This document shows positions 55,358 through 64,000 of a DNA stretch of 64,000 nucleotides, piece after piece (within the stretch, counting starts at the first letter, position 1; every line of letters starts with the position of its first letter). The position numbers and the translations under genes are program-made. The stretch covers positions 38,933,466 to 38,997,465 of the forward strand of contig NC_134508.1 of the NCBI RefSeq assembly GCF_027942865.1, read 5' to 3'. The DNA comes from Odontesthes bonariensis. Taxonomy: Eukaryota; Chordata; Actinopteri; Atheriniformes; Atherinopsidae. A model generated the notes under the pieces. The model did not search any database, was not told the origin of the DNA, and saw only the letters and a program-made list of their open reading frames with translations.

Positions 55358-56975
55358 CTAAAATGAAGAAGCATAATATTAAAATATATAAAAATACACA
55401 CACACACAGGGATAAGTATTTCACCCCGCCCTGTTATTGATAATATTTCAATTTCTGAATGCTAATAGCCTTATGATGATACACCTACTCTTATTAGGTG
55501 AACCTGTAAACCCAAGATGGAGGGAATAACACCAACTCTCGGTCGGACAATCTGAGGGGTGGGTATGAGACATGAGGTAAATACTTTAGTTAGGATGAAA
55601 GAATTACATTTGAATAATACAGGCATAATAAACGTCATAAATAAACCTGTGTAAAATCTGATGGTCAATGTTATAACAGTAATATTTGCATTATTTCAAA
55701 AGTAGCATTCTTGTGTTAGTTGTAATCTAACCCTGTGTTATGGAATATATGATTTATGAAGTCTCCGTTGGCCTAATACCCGTGTGAACAGAGGTGTTAT
55801 GCCGAGAAGTGCATTCCCATTCACGGAGCGCACGTAAACCGTTTCAGGTGTGGATTATTACATTTATCCAAAATAAATAATATTGAGCTGACAATGGTGT
55901 TTCATTCGTGCATCTTTTTTTCACATCTCTTCATGTAAATTAATAATACGTGTACAATTATGATAATCCGACAATTTTACAGTTTAGAGTATTCCTAATC
56001 CTAACTATTTTTATATTATTGGACATATATTCAAAAGTAAGGGCCGTGACTAATACTTTTGTAGTCAACACGAAAGACGGTTGGATACATTTTCTATTAA
56101 CAATCTCAACTCATTATAGCCCAGATAAAATGATATAAAAATGAACCTGAAACTATGAAATTTGGTTATTTTAATTTTATATACAAATTTGGACTTGTTG
56201 AGATTTGTATCCGTTAATTCAATTAGGTAAACAAATTATGATGTAGTTATATCATATCATTCCATCACAGACTCTCCTTAAAGTACGACCAGCAGGGGGT
56301 GCACTTCTCGGCATAACACCGGCTATAAACATATCCTAGTTTAACGTTTGCTGGCTACGATTTCGCCGGCAGACACAAATACAGTACAATAATATTCTAT
56401 TGACAAAATACAACCAATAATAATGTTGAATCCTACCTGTGAAAGGTAATCCCCCGACTCCTGTTTGCAACGTCTGTCTCAGCCTCATTAATGGCTGCTC
56501 CCTCAGTAATGGCCGCGGCCAGAAAGTCATGGCCGGTCGTGGCCGCGGCCTCGGCGCGCAAGCCCTTGCTGCACTAACCTCTGAATCTGTGACGGCAGAG
56601 TATGCAGCCAAGCTCTCTGTGACCCGTTCAACCCGGTCACGGCCGGGCATCAGAATCGGATATATTGTCTGACTCCACCTGGGCAGCTAAACATTTCTGA
56701 TAATGCATTTGAATTTTCAACTTTTACATTTCAAATTGAATTTTGGTATCTATTTGCTGAGGCATATTTTCAAAATTAAATTTCAAATGTCTTTGTCCTT
56801 TTCATTTGAATTAAGTGAAAGAATGAGCAGTCTTGAAGAAGAAAATTGAAATGCAAATAGGATGATTGATTAGTAATTTTATTTATGAGTCAAATAATGC
56901 AGCCACATTCTTAAAATGAAAAAGCATTTCTGATAATGCATTTGAATTTGAATTTTGATTACGATTTACTTCCAT
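55287..56975 (-). repeat. Right inverted arm of the fold-back element
   Basis: It is the reverse counterpart of 50245-52817 without that arm's two extra pieces. It contains the MITE copy at 55793-56320, a putative first exon (about 56690-56437, donor GT on the - strand) and the terminal TATGGAAG. Confidence 0.8.
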
Positions 56976-57175
56976 ACAAGACAAGGGGAGACGTCAACTC
57001 TTATACACACAGGGTTAACGGGGAACAGGTGGAATCACTCGTGCGACATTCAGACGGGAACACAAGAGGAAGGGCAAGTGACCTGAAACGAGAGGGAAGT
57101 TAATCTTTCAAAATAAAACAGGAAATGACGAGACATGACAAAAAAAAACCCACTTGACCTCACCGCGGTGTGACA
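56976..57175 (-). repeat. Gypsy 5' LTR, outer part
   Basis: It continues the LTR after the fold-back insertion and matches 35979-36174. It ends GGTGTGACA at 57175, the outer edge of the Gypsy element. Confidence 0.85.
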
Positions 57176-57203
57176 TTAAGCACCGTTTCCAGTATGCGTT
57201 CCT

Positions 57204-57711
57204 GTGTTATGCCGAGAAATGCATCTCGACTCGATGGAGCGCGAGTAAACCGGTTCAGATGTGGAATATTACATTTATCCAATAAAGTTACAGTGATAAT
57301 ATTCAGCTGACAATAGTGTTTCATTAGTTCATCTTTTTTCTTATTTCTTCATGTAGATGAATGATACATGCACACTTATGATAATCCGAAAATTGTACAG
57401 TTTAGAGCATCTCTTTCACCTATCATATTATTGTACAAATATTCCAAAGTAAGGGCCGTGACTAACACTTCTGTAGTAAGACGGTTGGAGATATTTTCTA
57501 TGAATAAAAACTAAAACTATGAAATTTGATTATTTTAATTTTAGAGACAATTTTGGACAAATTCGCATCTGTTAATTCAATCAGATAAACAAATTTACGA
57601 TGTAGTTATATCATTCCATTCCAGACTCTTTAAAGCTTAACCAGCAGGGATGCATATTTCAGCTAATGGGGATGCATTTCTTAGCAGGCATGCACTTCTC
57701 GGCATAACACC
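57204..57711. mobile_element. About 508-bp MITE, same family as the fold-back intron copies
   Basis: The ends TGTTATGCCGAGAA and TTCTCGGCATAACA are inverted, and the interior is collinear with 55793-56320 at clearly lower identity than the two arms show to each other. No ORF. Confidence 0.75.
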
Positions 57712-57939
57712 GGCACCTTATGATTTACAAATTAAGCACTGGCCATACTGTTCACACTGGAGTCTGATGGTGGTCTAATTTAAATTATGGAAACTGCTGG
57801 AAACTGAAACAGTGAATATTGATCTATGTAACACAAGACTGCAAGAAAATGAGGAACACTGAGCTACTGTTCTTGCACTGCTCTTCAACTTCACATCCAC
57901 GTTGACGCTCAGTTCAGATGGTGTCTGTATCTCAACCTG
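57712..57939. other. Start of receptor block 3
   Basis: 57790-57900 resembles 20440-20570 upstream of block 2. No gene. Confidence 0.45.
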
Positions 57940-58235
57940 TTCAGGTTCACGGTGTGGCAAATGGGCAAAACCAGGTGGAACAGCCTGAGTGGGTCACCAT
58001 TCCATTGCAGGGCAAACACAGAAAAATCAAGAAGACAACCAAACGTTCTCACAGTCACTCCTAAGGTCAATTCAGTATGACTTATCACCCCAACATGCAT
58101 TTTTGGATGGTGGGAGAAAGCTGGAGTTCCAAGAGAGAGCCCACGCATGAACGGACACACAGAAAGGCCCAATTCGATATGTGAACCTTCTTGCTGTGAG
58201 GGGACAGTGCTAACCACCTCACCACCATGCAGCCA
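57940..58235 (-). repeat. Dispersed fish SINE/LINE-tail repeat, antisense
   Basis: TGGGTCACCATTCCATTGCA, GTGGGAGAAAGCTGGAGTTCC and CAGTGCTAACCACCTCACCA are typical pieces of a very common teleost repeat. Most of the unit is present but diverged. Confidence 0.6.
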
Positions 58236-58740
58236 ACTTTTCAAAACAAGCATTCAAAAAATGTTGAGTTTGTAAATCGATTCGGAATTCTGAAATACAA
58301 GAAATGTGGTTCTGAAGTGATATTTATTATCATACTCCTTTTATGTGAAATGAAAAACAAAATGAATTAAGTAGTCTGCATTGTTTACTGCCTCACTGTT
58401 TTATTTCTGTTTAACACTGACATGTGTGGCCTTCCAACAGCCTCCTGCACCGATTTCCATGACTTGCGGATCTATTGGCAGAAATTATGTTGTCATACAT
58501 GTATATACAAACGTCTTTGCTTTGAAAAGTGGAAATATTTCAGTGTTTTCCTCATGTTCATTTTATTACACAGGAATTTATCAGAGAAATATTGTCATAT
58601 ATGGTCATAATAGAGGTGCAATACTGAGGCCGTGAAGAAAAAAAAAGTTGTCACAAATCCATGGTCTAATAACTTCACAGAAAACTGAATAATAAACAGG
58701 AAGGATGCCACAATGACATCACTTTTAGAAAGGCATCAAG
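58236..58740. other. Receptor block 3 upstream region
   Basis: AT-rich, patchily similar to 10090-10380. Short open frames at 58381-58635 are not shared with the other blocks. Confidence 0.4.
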
Positions 58741-58748
58741 ATGGTCAA

Positions 58749-58843
58749 TATAAAGACATCAGCCATACTTCACTCCTCTTCTCATACAGCCACTCCTTCA
58801 CTTCCTAACTGGTCAAAGTGGACTCTGAAGTGATCTTCCTGAG
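58749..58843 (+). promoter_or_regulatory. Core promoter and putative untranslated exon of receptor copy 3
   Basis: TATAAAG at 58749-58755 precedes the same ACATCAGCCATACTTCACTC context as in the other copies. A good donor GAG|GTGAGAA lies at 58843/58844, and TTTTTCTGCAG near 58969 could be its acceptor, upstream of the ATG at 58995. The 5' exon is inferred. Confidence 0.5.
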
Positions 58844-58994
58844 GTGAGAAAGCCCTTTGTGTTTGTTTTCCAACCTTCCACATTACAGCTATGGCACTGT
58901 CAGAGCATTTTTGGTTGTTGTTTTGCTCTTTTATGTGATTTCAATGCTTATATTCAGAGGTTTTTCTGCAGTTGTTAAAACATCGATTTGCTCC

Positions 58995-60068
58995 ATGAAT
59001 TCCTCTTCTTATGGCAACAACGTGTCGAGCAGTGTGAGGAATCAAGGCTCTGTGAGCTCAGCTGTGACCAACAATGTGATCGTCCTGGCTCTTGGCCTCA
59101 CTATTAACTACATAAATTGCACACTGATTCACACTTTCAGAAAACACCAGGTAAGAATTTACTGTAATTATTCATGTCTTTATAAAGTCATCATTGCAGT
59201 GAAACTAGTTATCATCATGTGTAGTCTGGGGATTGAACCAAATGTATTCAGACACTCAAAAAGAGTTGTTTCCTTTCTCTTTCAGATATTTTACATGAAT
59301 CCTCGTTATATCCTGTTCATCCATCTGGTGTTAAATGATATGATCCAGCTCACTGCAACTATCAGCCTGTTTGTCTCAACTTATGTCTCCTATGAGATCA
59401 ATGCTTCCCTCTGCTGCTTCATTATTACCTTTGCTGTCTTCACCACCCTTAACACTCCGTTAAATTTAGCTGTGATGGCTGTAGAGTGTTACATAGCTGT
59501 TTGTTTACCACTGCGACACCCTCAGCTCTGTACCATTAAAAGAACATATATATTGATCGGTTGTATTTGGGCTTTAAGCGCACTGTCAGTTCTACCAGAC
59601 ATCTTCCTTGTTCTAGCAACAGAGCCTCTACGCTTATTTTATTCTACAATATTTTGTGAGAGGGATAACCTCTTTCGACACAAAATAAGTTTAGAAAAGA
59701 GAGATTTTTCTTTCCTAATTTATCTAAGTGTTGTTTGGCTCACCCTCATCTACACCTACTTCAGGATCTTCTTTGCGGCCCAAGCTGCTAATTCAGTAGA
59801 TGGAAATATAAAGAAAGCCAGGAACACAATCCTGCTTCATGGTTTCCAACTAATGTTGAGTATGTTAACTTTTGTAGCCCCTCTTTTAAAAAAAGCTTTG
59901 GTGAACTGGTTCCCGAGAAATTATTTACAAGTTCTCTTTGTTTCCTACATCATCATCCAGATTCTCCCCAGGTTTATCAGTCCAATTGTGTATGGGCTAC
60001 GAGACAAGACATTTAAACAGTACTTTAGAAAGCATCTGTTGTGTACAAAGAAAAAAGGAATACCATAG
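58995..60068 (+). CDS. Odorant receptor 131-2-like GPCR, copy 3 (two coding exons)
   Basis: Exons are 58995-59150 and 59286-60068 around a 135-bp intron with GT-AG ends, giving 312 residues. I chose the ATG at 58995 because it matches MNSSSY of the other copies. The frame is open further upstream (from 58857), and the intron itself has no stop and is a multiple of three, so an unspliced message would also read through. Exon 1 differs from copies 1 and 2 in the extracellular N-terminus (NNVSSSVRNQGSVSS). The protein keeps Asp70, the Cys pair before TM3, MAVECYIAVC with Cys in place of the usual Arg, and SPIVYG. The second extracellular loop equals that of copy 1 except at one residue (ATEPLRLFYSTIFCERDNLF). 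A chemosensory membrane receptor is inferred from the family. Confidence 0.85.
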   Translation: MNSSSYGNNVSSSVRNQGSVSSAVTNNVIVLALGLTINYINCTLIHTFRKHQVRIYCNYSCLYKVIIAVKLVIIMCSLGIEPNVFRHSKRVVSFLFQIFYMNPRYILFIHLVLNDMIQLTATISLFVSTYVSYEINASLCCFIITFAVFTTLNTPLNLAVMAVECYIAVCLPLRHPQLCTIKRTYILIGCIWALSALSVLPDIFLVLATEPLRLFYSTIFCERDNLFRHKISLEKRDFSFLIYLSVVWLTLIYTYFRIFFAAQAANSVDGNIKKARNTILLHGFQLMLSMLTFVAPLLKKALVNWFPRNYLQVLFVSYIIIQILPRFISPIVYGLRDKTFKQYFRKHLLCTKKKGIP

Positions 60069-60440
60069 CTTTCAGAGAAATGGTAACTGTTGTACAAGAT
60101 ATCAAATTACAACATCAAATCAGAAAACATCTGCAGAGTGTGGAAAAAAGGCCATAAAGAAACAGTGATTTATTTGATTACTTTAATTTTATTGTAGTAT
60201 TGTGTATTGTGGTACGAAAAATTATTATTTAACATCCTCTCAGAAAGAAATGGAAACTTTTTGCTCTGGACCAAAGACTGTTATAACCTACAAGTCTAAA
60301 ACCAGGCTCTGCAAAGGTATGGACTTGTATTTGTGCCCTTAACAAAGCTCATTTACATTTCTGTGATGGCAGCCTCTATACAGAAAGGAACAATCAGATT
60401 TTAAAGCAATATGTGCGATCTTAAAGTCAATATCTTTTTA
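60069..60440. other. 3' flank of receptor copy 3
   Basis: Diverged but collinear with the flanks of copies 1 and 2 (shared CTTTCAGAGAAATG and TAAAACCAGGCTCTG). No gene. Confidence 0.5.
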
Positions 60441-60600
60441 CAGGGATGTCAATGTATTTTTTTAACATGACAATGCAAAATCCCTTTCTGCACCCATGAA
60501 AAAAAGACTTGGCTGAGGAAGAAACAGGTGTAGGTACTGGAGTGGCACACCTGCAGTTCTGAAGATGTGTGGAGAATTTTGAAACAAACAAAAATAAACC
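60441..60600 (+). mobile_element. Tc1-like transposase relic, most decayed copy
   Basis: CATGACAATGCAAAATCC keeps the Asp-Asn-Ala of the DNA.PH motif that is Gly-Asn-Ala in blocks 1 and 2, and GACTTGGCTGAGGAAGAAA corresponds to the TWLRKK segment. Frameshifts abound. Its position downstream of the receptor is the same as in the other blocks. Confidence 0.5.
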
Positions 60601-60714
60601 CTGTTGCACACCTATAAACGTGTTTGCAGGAACAAGGGGACCAAATAATTGCTTGGTATCCTCAATGCAAGAACATATCTTAAGTGTTGTGAGAGGGAAT
60701 TCCCCAACTTTTTT

Positions 60715-61010
60715 TTTTTTTAAGTGTATGGTACATAATAGGGTTCTCTCCGGGTACTCTGGCTTCCTCCCACTGTCCAAAAACATGCATATTAAGTTAA
60801 TTGGTGTCTCTAAAAATTGTCCTTAGGAGTGAATGTGAGCATGTATGGTTGTTTGTCTCGTTTGTCTCTGTGTAGCCCTGTGATGGACTGGCGGCCTGTC
60901 CAGGGTGTACCCTGCCTCTCGCCCATTTACCGCTGGGATAGGCTCCAGCCCCCCCGTGACCTGACCGACGGATTCAGCGGTATAGAAAATGGATGGATGG
61001 ATGGTACATA
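60715..61010 (+). repeat. Dispersed fish SINE/LINE-tail repeat with GATG tail
   Basis: TTCTCTCCGGGTACTCTGGC, TGATGGACTGGCGGCCTGTC and GGGATAGGCTCCAGCCCC lead to GGATGGATGGATGG at about 60990-61004. This is the sense orientation of the repeat at 24290-24460 and 57940-58235. Blocks 1 and 2 lack it at this place. Confidence 0.7.
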
Positions 61011-61474
61011 TATATGAAATGACTTGGGTTCTAACTATGACAAAATAAAAGTGTAAGAATTTGTTTCCTTTTTTTCCCTCTATTTTAAAAACCTTTATGA
61101 TTGATTTCTGTAGATAGACAAGAGTTGACAGCAAAAAGGTTATTACAGTTTTTGTGAACTGGTGCAATTAGTACACAATAAAAGAGTTTGAGCAAATTTA
61201 GACTATTCGCTTTTTTTCGCAAACACAGGCACGCCAGGTTGCATATGCTCTGCATTAGCAACTGAGAATGATTTCTTCTTAATGACCAACATCTTGACTG
61301 CAGGCTTCTGGTGTAGTATACTTTTTAATATCTGAAAGACAAGAGGATATCTAAAAAACTGTACAGATTTTATCAGTTTTTCACAGTTCAAAACAAGCAT
61401 GTCACACAAAAGAAGGAGCATGATGTTGTGTCCATATGCAATGTGTTTATATGCATATATTCAATGTGATGCGT
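61011..61474. other. Receptor block 3, distal part
   Basis: Patchy similarity to 13790-14110 of block 1 (AACACAGGC, GCTCTGCATTAGCAACTGA, GACTGCAGGCTT). No gene is supported. Confidence 0.45.
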
Positions 61475-61654
61475 TGTTAGGATCCAGGACACTGGGGGCG
61501 CTAGTGGGATGCGCTGTATCAAAAGGCTTAATGAAAATGTAAGTGAGGAAGTAAAGAAGCTCTCTGTTCCGCGTACTACTGTGTGGTTTAATGTCTGATT
61601 CTGCCGAACAACAAACACAGCAAAGTGGCGACGAGGGGAGGAGGAGTGAAAATA
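61475..61654 (+). mobile_element. Probable LTR (148 bp) with primer-binding site of a Gypsy-like element
   Basis: The segment starts TGTTAGGATCC and ends AACACAGCA, TG...CA termini. It is followed after three bases by TGGCGACGAGGGG (61626-61638), a primer-site-like sequence. The rest of the element is absent; an L2 LINE begins within 20 bases. No TATA or polyadenylation signal is obvious. Confidence 0.4.
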
Positions 61655-64000
61655 CCTAAACTTTACTCCAGCAGCTATAGTTTCAATGCGTACAGCACTG
61701 GACAATGTTGCCCCTCTGAAAAGGAAGGTAATCAGTCAGAAGAGGTTGGCTCCTTGGTATAATTCACAGCTGCGTGCTTTAAAGCAGACTGCAAGAAAGC
61801 TGGAGAGACAGTGGCGTTCCTCTAATTTAGAAGAGTCTCAGTTAGTCTGGAAAGATAATTTAACAATGTTTAAGAAAGCCCTTCGTAAAGCTAGAACAGC
61901 TTATTATTCATCATTGATAGAAGAGAATAAGAATAATCCCAGGTTTCTTTTCAGCACTGTAGCCAGTCTGACTAAGAGTCCGAGCTCTGCTGAGCCAGTT
62001 ATTCCTTTTACTCTCAGCAGTGATGATTTCATGAGCTTCTTTATCAATAAAATTGTGTCTATCAGAGAGAAGATTGATGGAGTCCTTCCCACTATTATCA
62101 GTGATGTATCATCAAGTACAGCAGCTTTAGAAGTATCTTTAGAACCTGATTTGTATTTAGACGGCTTCTGCCCAGTTGATCTCTCTGAGCTAACAACAGC
62201 AATAGTCTCTTCTAAACCATCAACTTGTGTTTTAGACCCAATCCCAACCAGACTGTTCAAGGAGGTTTTCCCATTAATTGACACTTCCATATTGGATTTG
62301 ATCAATCTGTCTTTGTTGACAGGATATGTACCTCAGCCTTTTAAGGTTGCTGTAATTAAACCTTTACTTAAAAAACCTACTCTTGATTCAGAAGTGTTGG
62401 CTCATTATAGACCTATATCCAATCTCCCTTTTATGTCTAAAGTTCTTGAAAAAATAGTTGCAGCTCAGCTTTGTGATCATTTACACAGAAATAATCTGTT
62501 TGAAGAGTTTCAGTCAGGATTCAGAGTGCATCATAGCACAGAAACTGCACTGCTGAAAGTTACCAATGATCTCCTCTTAGCCTCTGATAGCGGACTTGTG
62601 TCTGTGCTTGTCCTGTTGGAACTCAGTGCTGCATTTGATACGGTCGATCACAGTATCTTATTTCACAGACTTGAACATGTTATTGGGATTAAAGGAACTG
62701 CATTAGGCTGGTTTAAGTCATATTTATCTGATAGATTTCAGTTTGTTCTTGTAAATGAAGAATCTTCCTCACACACCAGAGTAAGTCATGGAGTTCCCCA
62801 GGGTTCTGTGCTTGGACCGATTCTTTTCACTTTATACATGCTTCCATTAGGTAACATTATTAGACAGCATGGCATAAATTTCCATTGCTATGCTGATGAT
62901 ACTCAGCTGTACTTATCTATATAACCAGATGAACCCAATAGGTTGGTCAGACTACAAGCATGTCTTAAAGACATAAAGACCTGGATGACTCAGAACTGTC
63001 TGCTTCTAAATTCAGACAAAACTGAAGTCGTTATCTTTGGACCTGAGCGTTTCAGGGAGAAATTGTCTAGCTATATAGTTACTCTAGATGGTATTTCCTT
63101 GGCTTCTAGTTCTACAGTGAGGAACCTTGGAGTTATTTTTGACCAGAACTTATCATTTGACTCGCATATAAAACAGGTTTCTAGGACTGCCTTCTTTCAC
63201 CTTCGTAATATTGTTAAAATCAGGAACATCTTGTCTCAGAGTGATGCAGAAAAACTAATTCATGCATTTGTTACTTCAAGATTGGACTACTGTAATTCTT
63301 TATTATTGGGCTGTCCCACATATTCTCTGAAAAGCCTTCAGTTAATCCAAAATGCTGCAGCCAGAGTTTTGATGAGAACTAACAGGAGAGATCATATTTC
63401 TCCAGTTTTAGCTTCTCTTCATTGGCTCCCTGTTAAATTCAGAATAGAATTTAAGATTCTTCTCCTTACATATAAAGCTCTTAATGACCGAGCTCCATCA
63501 TATCTTAAAGATCTCATTGTAAGATATTTTCCTCACAGAGCACTTCGTTCCCAAACTGCAGGTTTACTTGAGGTTCCCAGAGTTTCTAAAAGTAGAATGG
63601 GAGGCAGAGCCTTCAGTTATCAGGCCCCTCTATTGTGGAATAAGCTGCCAGTAAATGTCCGGGAAGCAGACACCCTTTCCACTTTTAAGACCAGGCTTAA
63701 AACTTTCCTTTTTTGTAAAGCTTATAGTTAGGTCTGTTGAATCTGATAGTGTATCTGCTAGTGTGTCTTGTTCTCCCTCCACCTCTGGCACCCTCTATAC
63801 TTTCATTACCCCCTACCCGAACCAGGGTTTGAATCCCATTCCCGCTTATCTTACCTCTTTTATTTCTCCCCCTACCCAAACCAGGGTTTGCATCCCCACC
63901 CCGCTGTGACTGGTGTGCAGTTGGTGAGAGGCTGAGGTAGCTTGTGGCTGTAAAAAGATGGTTGTTGTGGTGTGAGGAGCAGATCTATATAGGGAGTATA
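61655..64000 (+). mobile_element. L2-type LINE, 5'-truncated, continues past the window
   Basis: Same family as 27911-32439, starting in the ORF2 linker (TACCTAAACTTTACTCCAGC) with a deletion of about 30 bp at the very start. After the ORF2 stop at 63731 the 3' untranslated region is different from the other copy (TTGTTCTCCCTCC..., ACCAGGGTTTG repeated twice), which suggests another subfamily. The 3' end lies outside the window. Confidence 0.8.
61686..63731 (+). pseudogene. L2 LINE ORF2, RT and C-terminus, one premature stop
   Basis: A single frame runs from the linker through [58 protein letters not shown] and the catalytic [10 protein letters not shown] (about 62885-62915) to the C-terminal WLPVKFRIEFKILLLTYKAL and NKLPVNVREADT. 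The only visible lesion is a TAA at 62922-62924, where the other copy has AAA (Lys). The endonuclease is missing through 5' truncation. It keeps Phe in AAFDTVDH, where the copy at 27911-32439 has Leu. Confidence 0.85.

Larger units (their letters stand above)
50245..56975. mobile_element. 6.7-kb fold-back P-like DNA transposon with giant inverted arms
   Basis: TATGGAAG ends are inverted, and the 7-bp duplication ACAAGAC flanks the insert (50238-50244, 56976-56982). The intact 3' LTR shows the empty site (GCACAAGACAAAGGG near 35976). The left arm (50245-52817) and right arm (55287-56975) are inverted copies, nearly identical where they align. Each carries a putative first exon, an intron with a MITE and the start of a second exon. 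Only the right copy continues into a transposase C-terminus (about 55200-54690, - strand). The middle contains an hAT element. Confidence 0.75.
35454..57175 (-). mobile_element. Ty3/Gypsy chromovirus (sushi-like), split by nested insertions
   Basis: On the - strand the order is 5' LTR (57175 to 49927, interrupted), end of gag with a CCHC knuckle, protease, RT, RNase H, integrase, chromodomain and 3' LTR (36174-35454), the Gypsy order. LTRs begin TGTCACACC and end GGTGTGACA. Flanks CTAAG (left) and TTAAG (right) are a probable 5-bp target duplication with one mismatch. Later insertions are a MITE (38234-38525), an endogenous retrovirus (38616-48551) and a P-like fold-back (50245-56975). A deletion near 49925 removed the primer site, most of gag and about 210 bp of the 5' LTR. 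Confidence 0.85.

Noticed and set aside
58857..58994. Upstream in-frame start for receptor copy 3 (46 extra codons)
   Set aside because: The other two genes do not share this extension, and the region probably contains the splice acceptor of an untranslated exon; the conserved ATG is 58995.

Overview
The window is nuclear DNA of a ray-finned (teleost) fish. The evidence is a cluster of three fish-type odorant-receptor genes with GT-AG introns, set in a dense mix of transposons typical of teleosts: RTE (Rex3-like) and L2-type LINEs, a chromodomain Ty3/Gypsy element, an endogenous retrovirus, and Tc1, PIF/Harbinger, hAT and P-like DNA transposons. There is no bacterial-type gene, rRNA, tRNA or CRISPR array.

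The only genes that look like working host genes are three intact paralogues of an odorant receptor 131-2-like GPCR. All are on the + strand (CDS 10612-11687, 25397-26463 and 58995-60068). Each has a 156-bp first coding exon, a 128-137 bp phase-0 intron and a 783-bp second exon, giving 312 residues. Each lies in a duplicated block with the same TATA-box promoter region, the same 3' flank and the same old Tc1-like relic downstream. Because the blocks are paralogous, one copy often serves as the empty site for an insertion in another. That fixes exact ends for several transposons: the TTAA fold-back 14242-14925, the L2 LINE 27911-32439 and the MADF-type element 15903-17286.

Layout. 1-432: end of an LTR inserted in a ZMYM1-type hAT transposon (433-3872, - strand). 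3875-6640: RTE LINE. 6890-9237: composite repeat with a 316-bp duplication and a 13-copy 55-bp minisatellite. 9238-9900: Harbinger relic. 10300-17340: receptor block 1, carrying an L2 fragment, the TTAA fold-back and a Harbinger-like element. 17348-20330: LINE and Harbinger fragments. 20815-23727: a 2.9-kb element with long inverted ends, subterminal repeats and an intact ORF of unrecognised family; it is the best candidate for an undescribed element. 24290-33020: receptor block 2, with a complete-length L2 LINE. 33320-34570: RTE tail and Harbinger transposase relic.

35454-57175 is one Gypsy chromovirus on the - strand that has been split by later insertions: a small MITE, a 9.9-kb endogenous retrovirus (38616-48551) and a 6.7-kb fold-back P-like element (50245-56975). 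The P-like element carries further hAT insertions of its own. 57204-61470: receptor block 3. 61475-64000: LTR fragment and a second L2 LINE that runs off the window.

Apart from the receptors, the open frames come from mobile elements. Three are uninterrupted: the retroviral gag (490 aa), the L2 ORF1 (221 aa) and the unknown 363-377 aa protein at 22291-23382. The remaining transposon genes carry stops, frameshifts or deletions.
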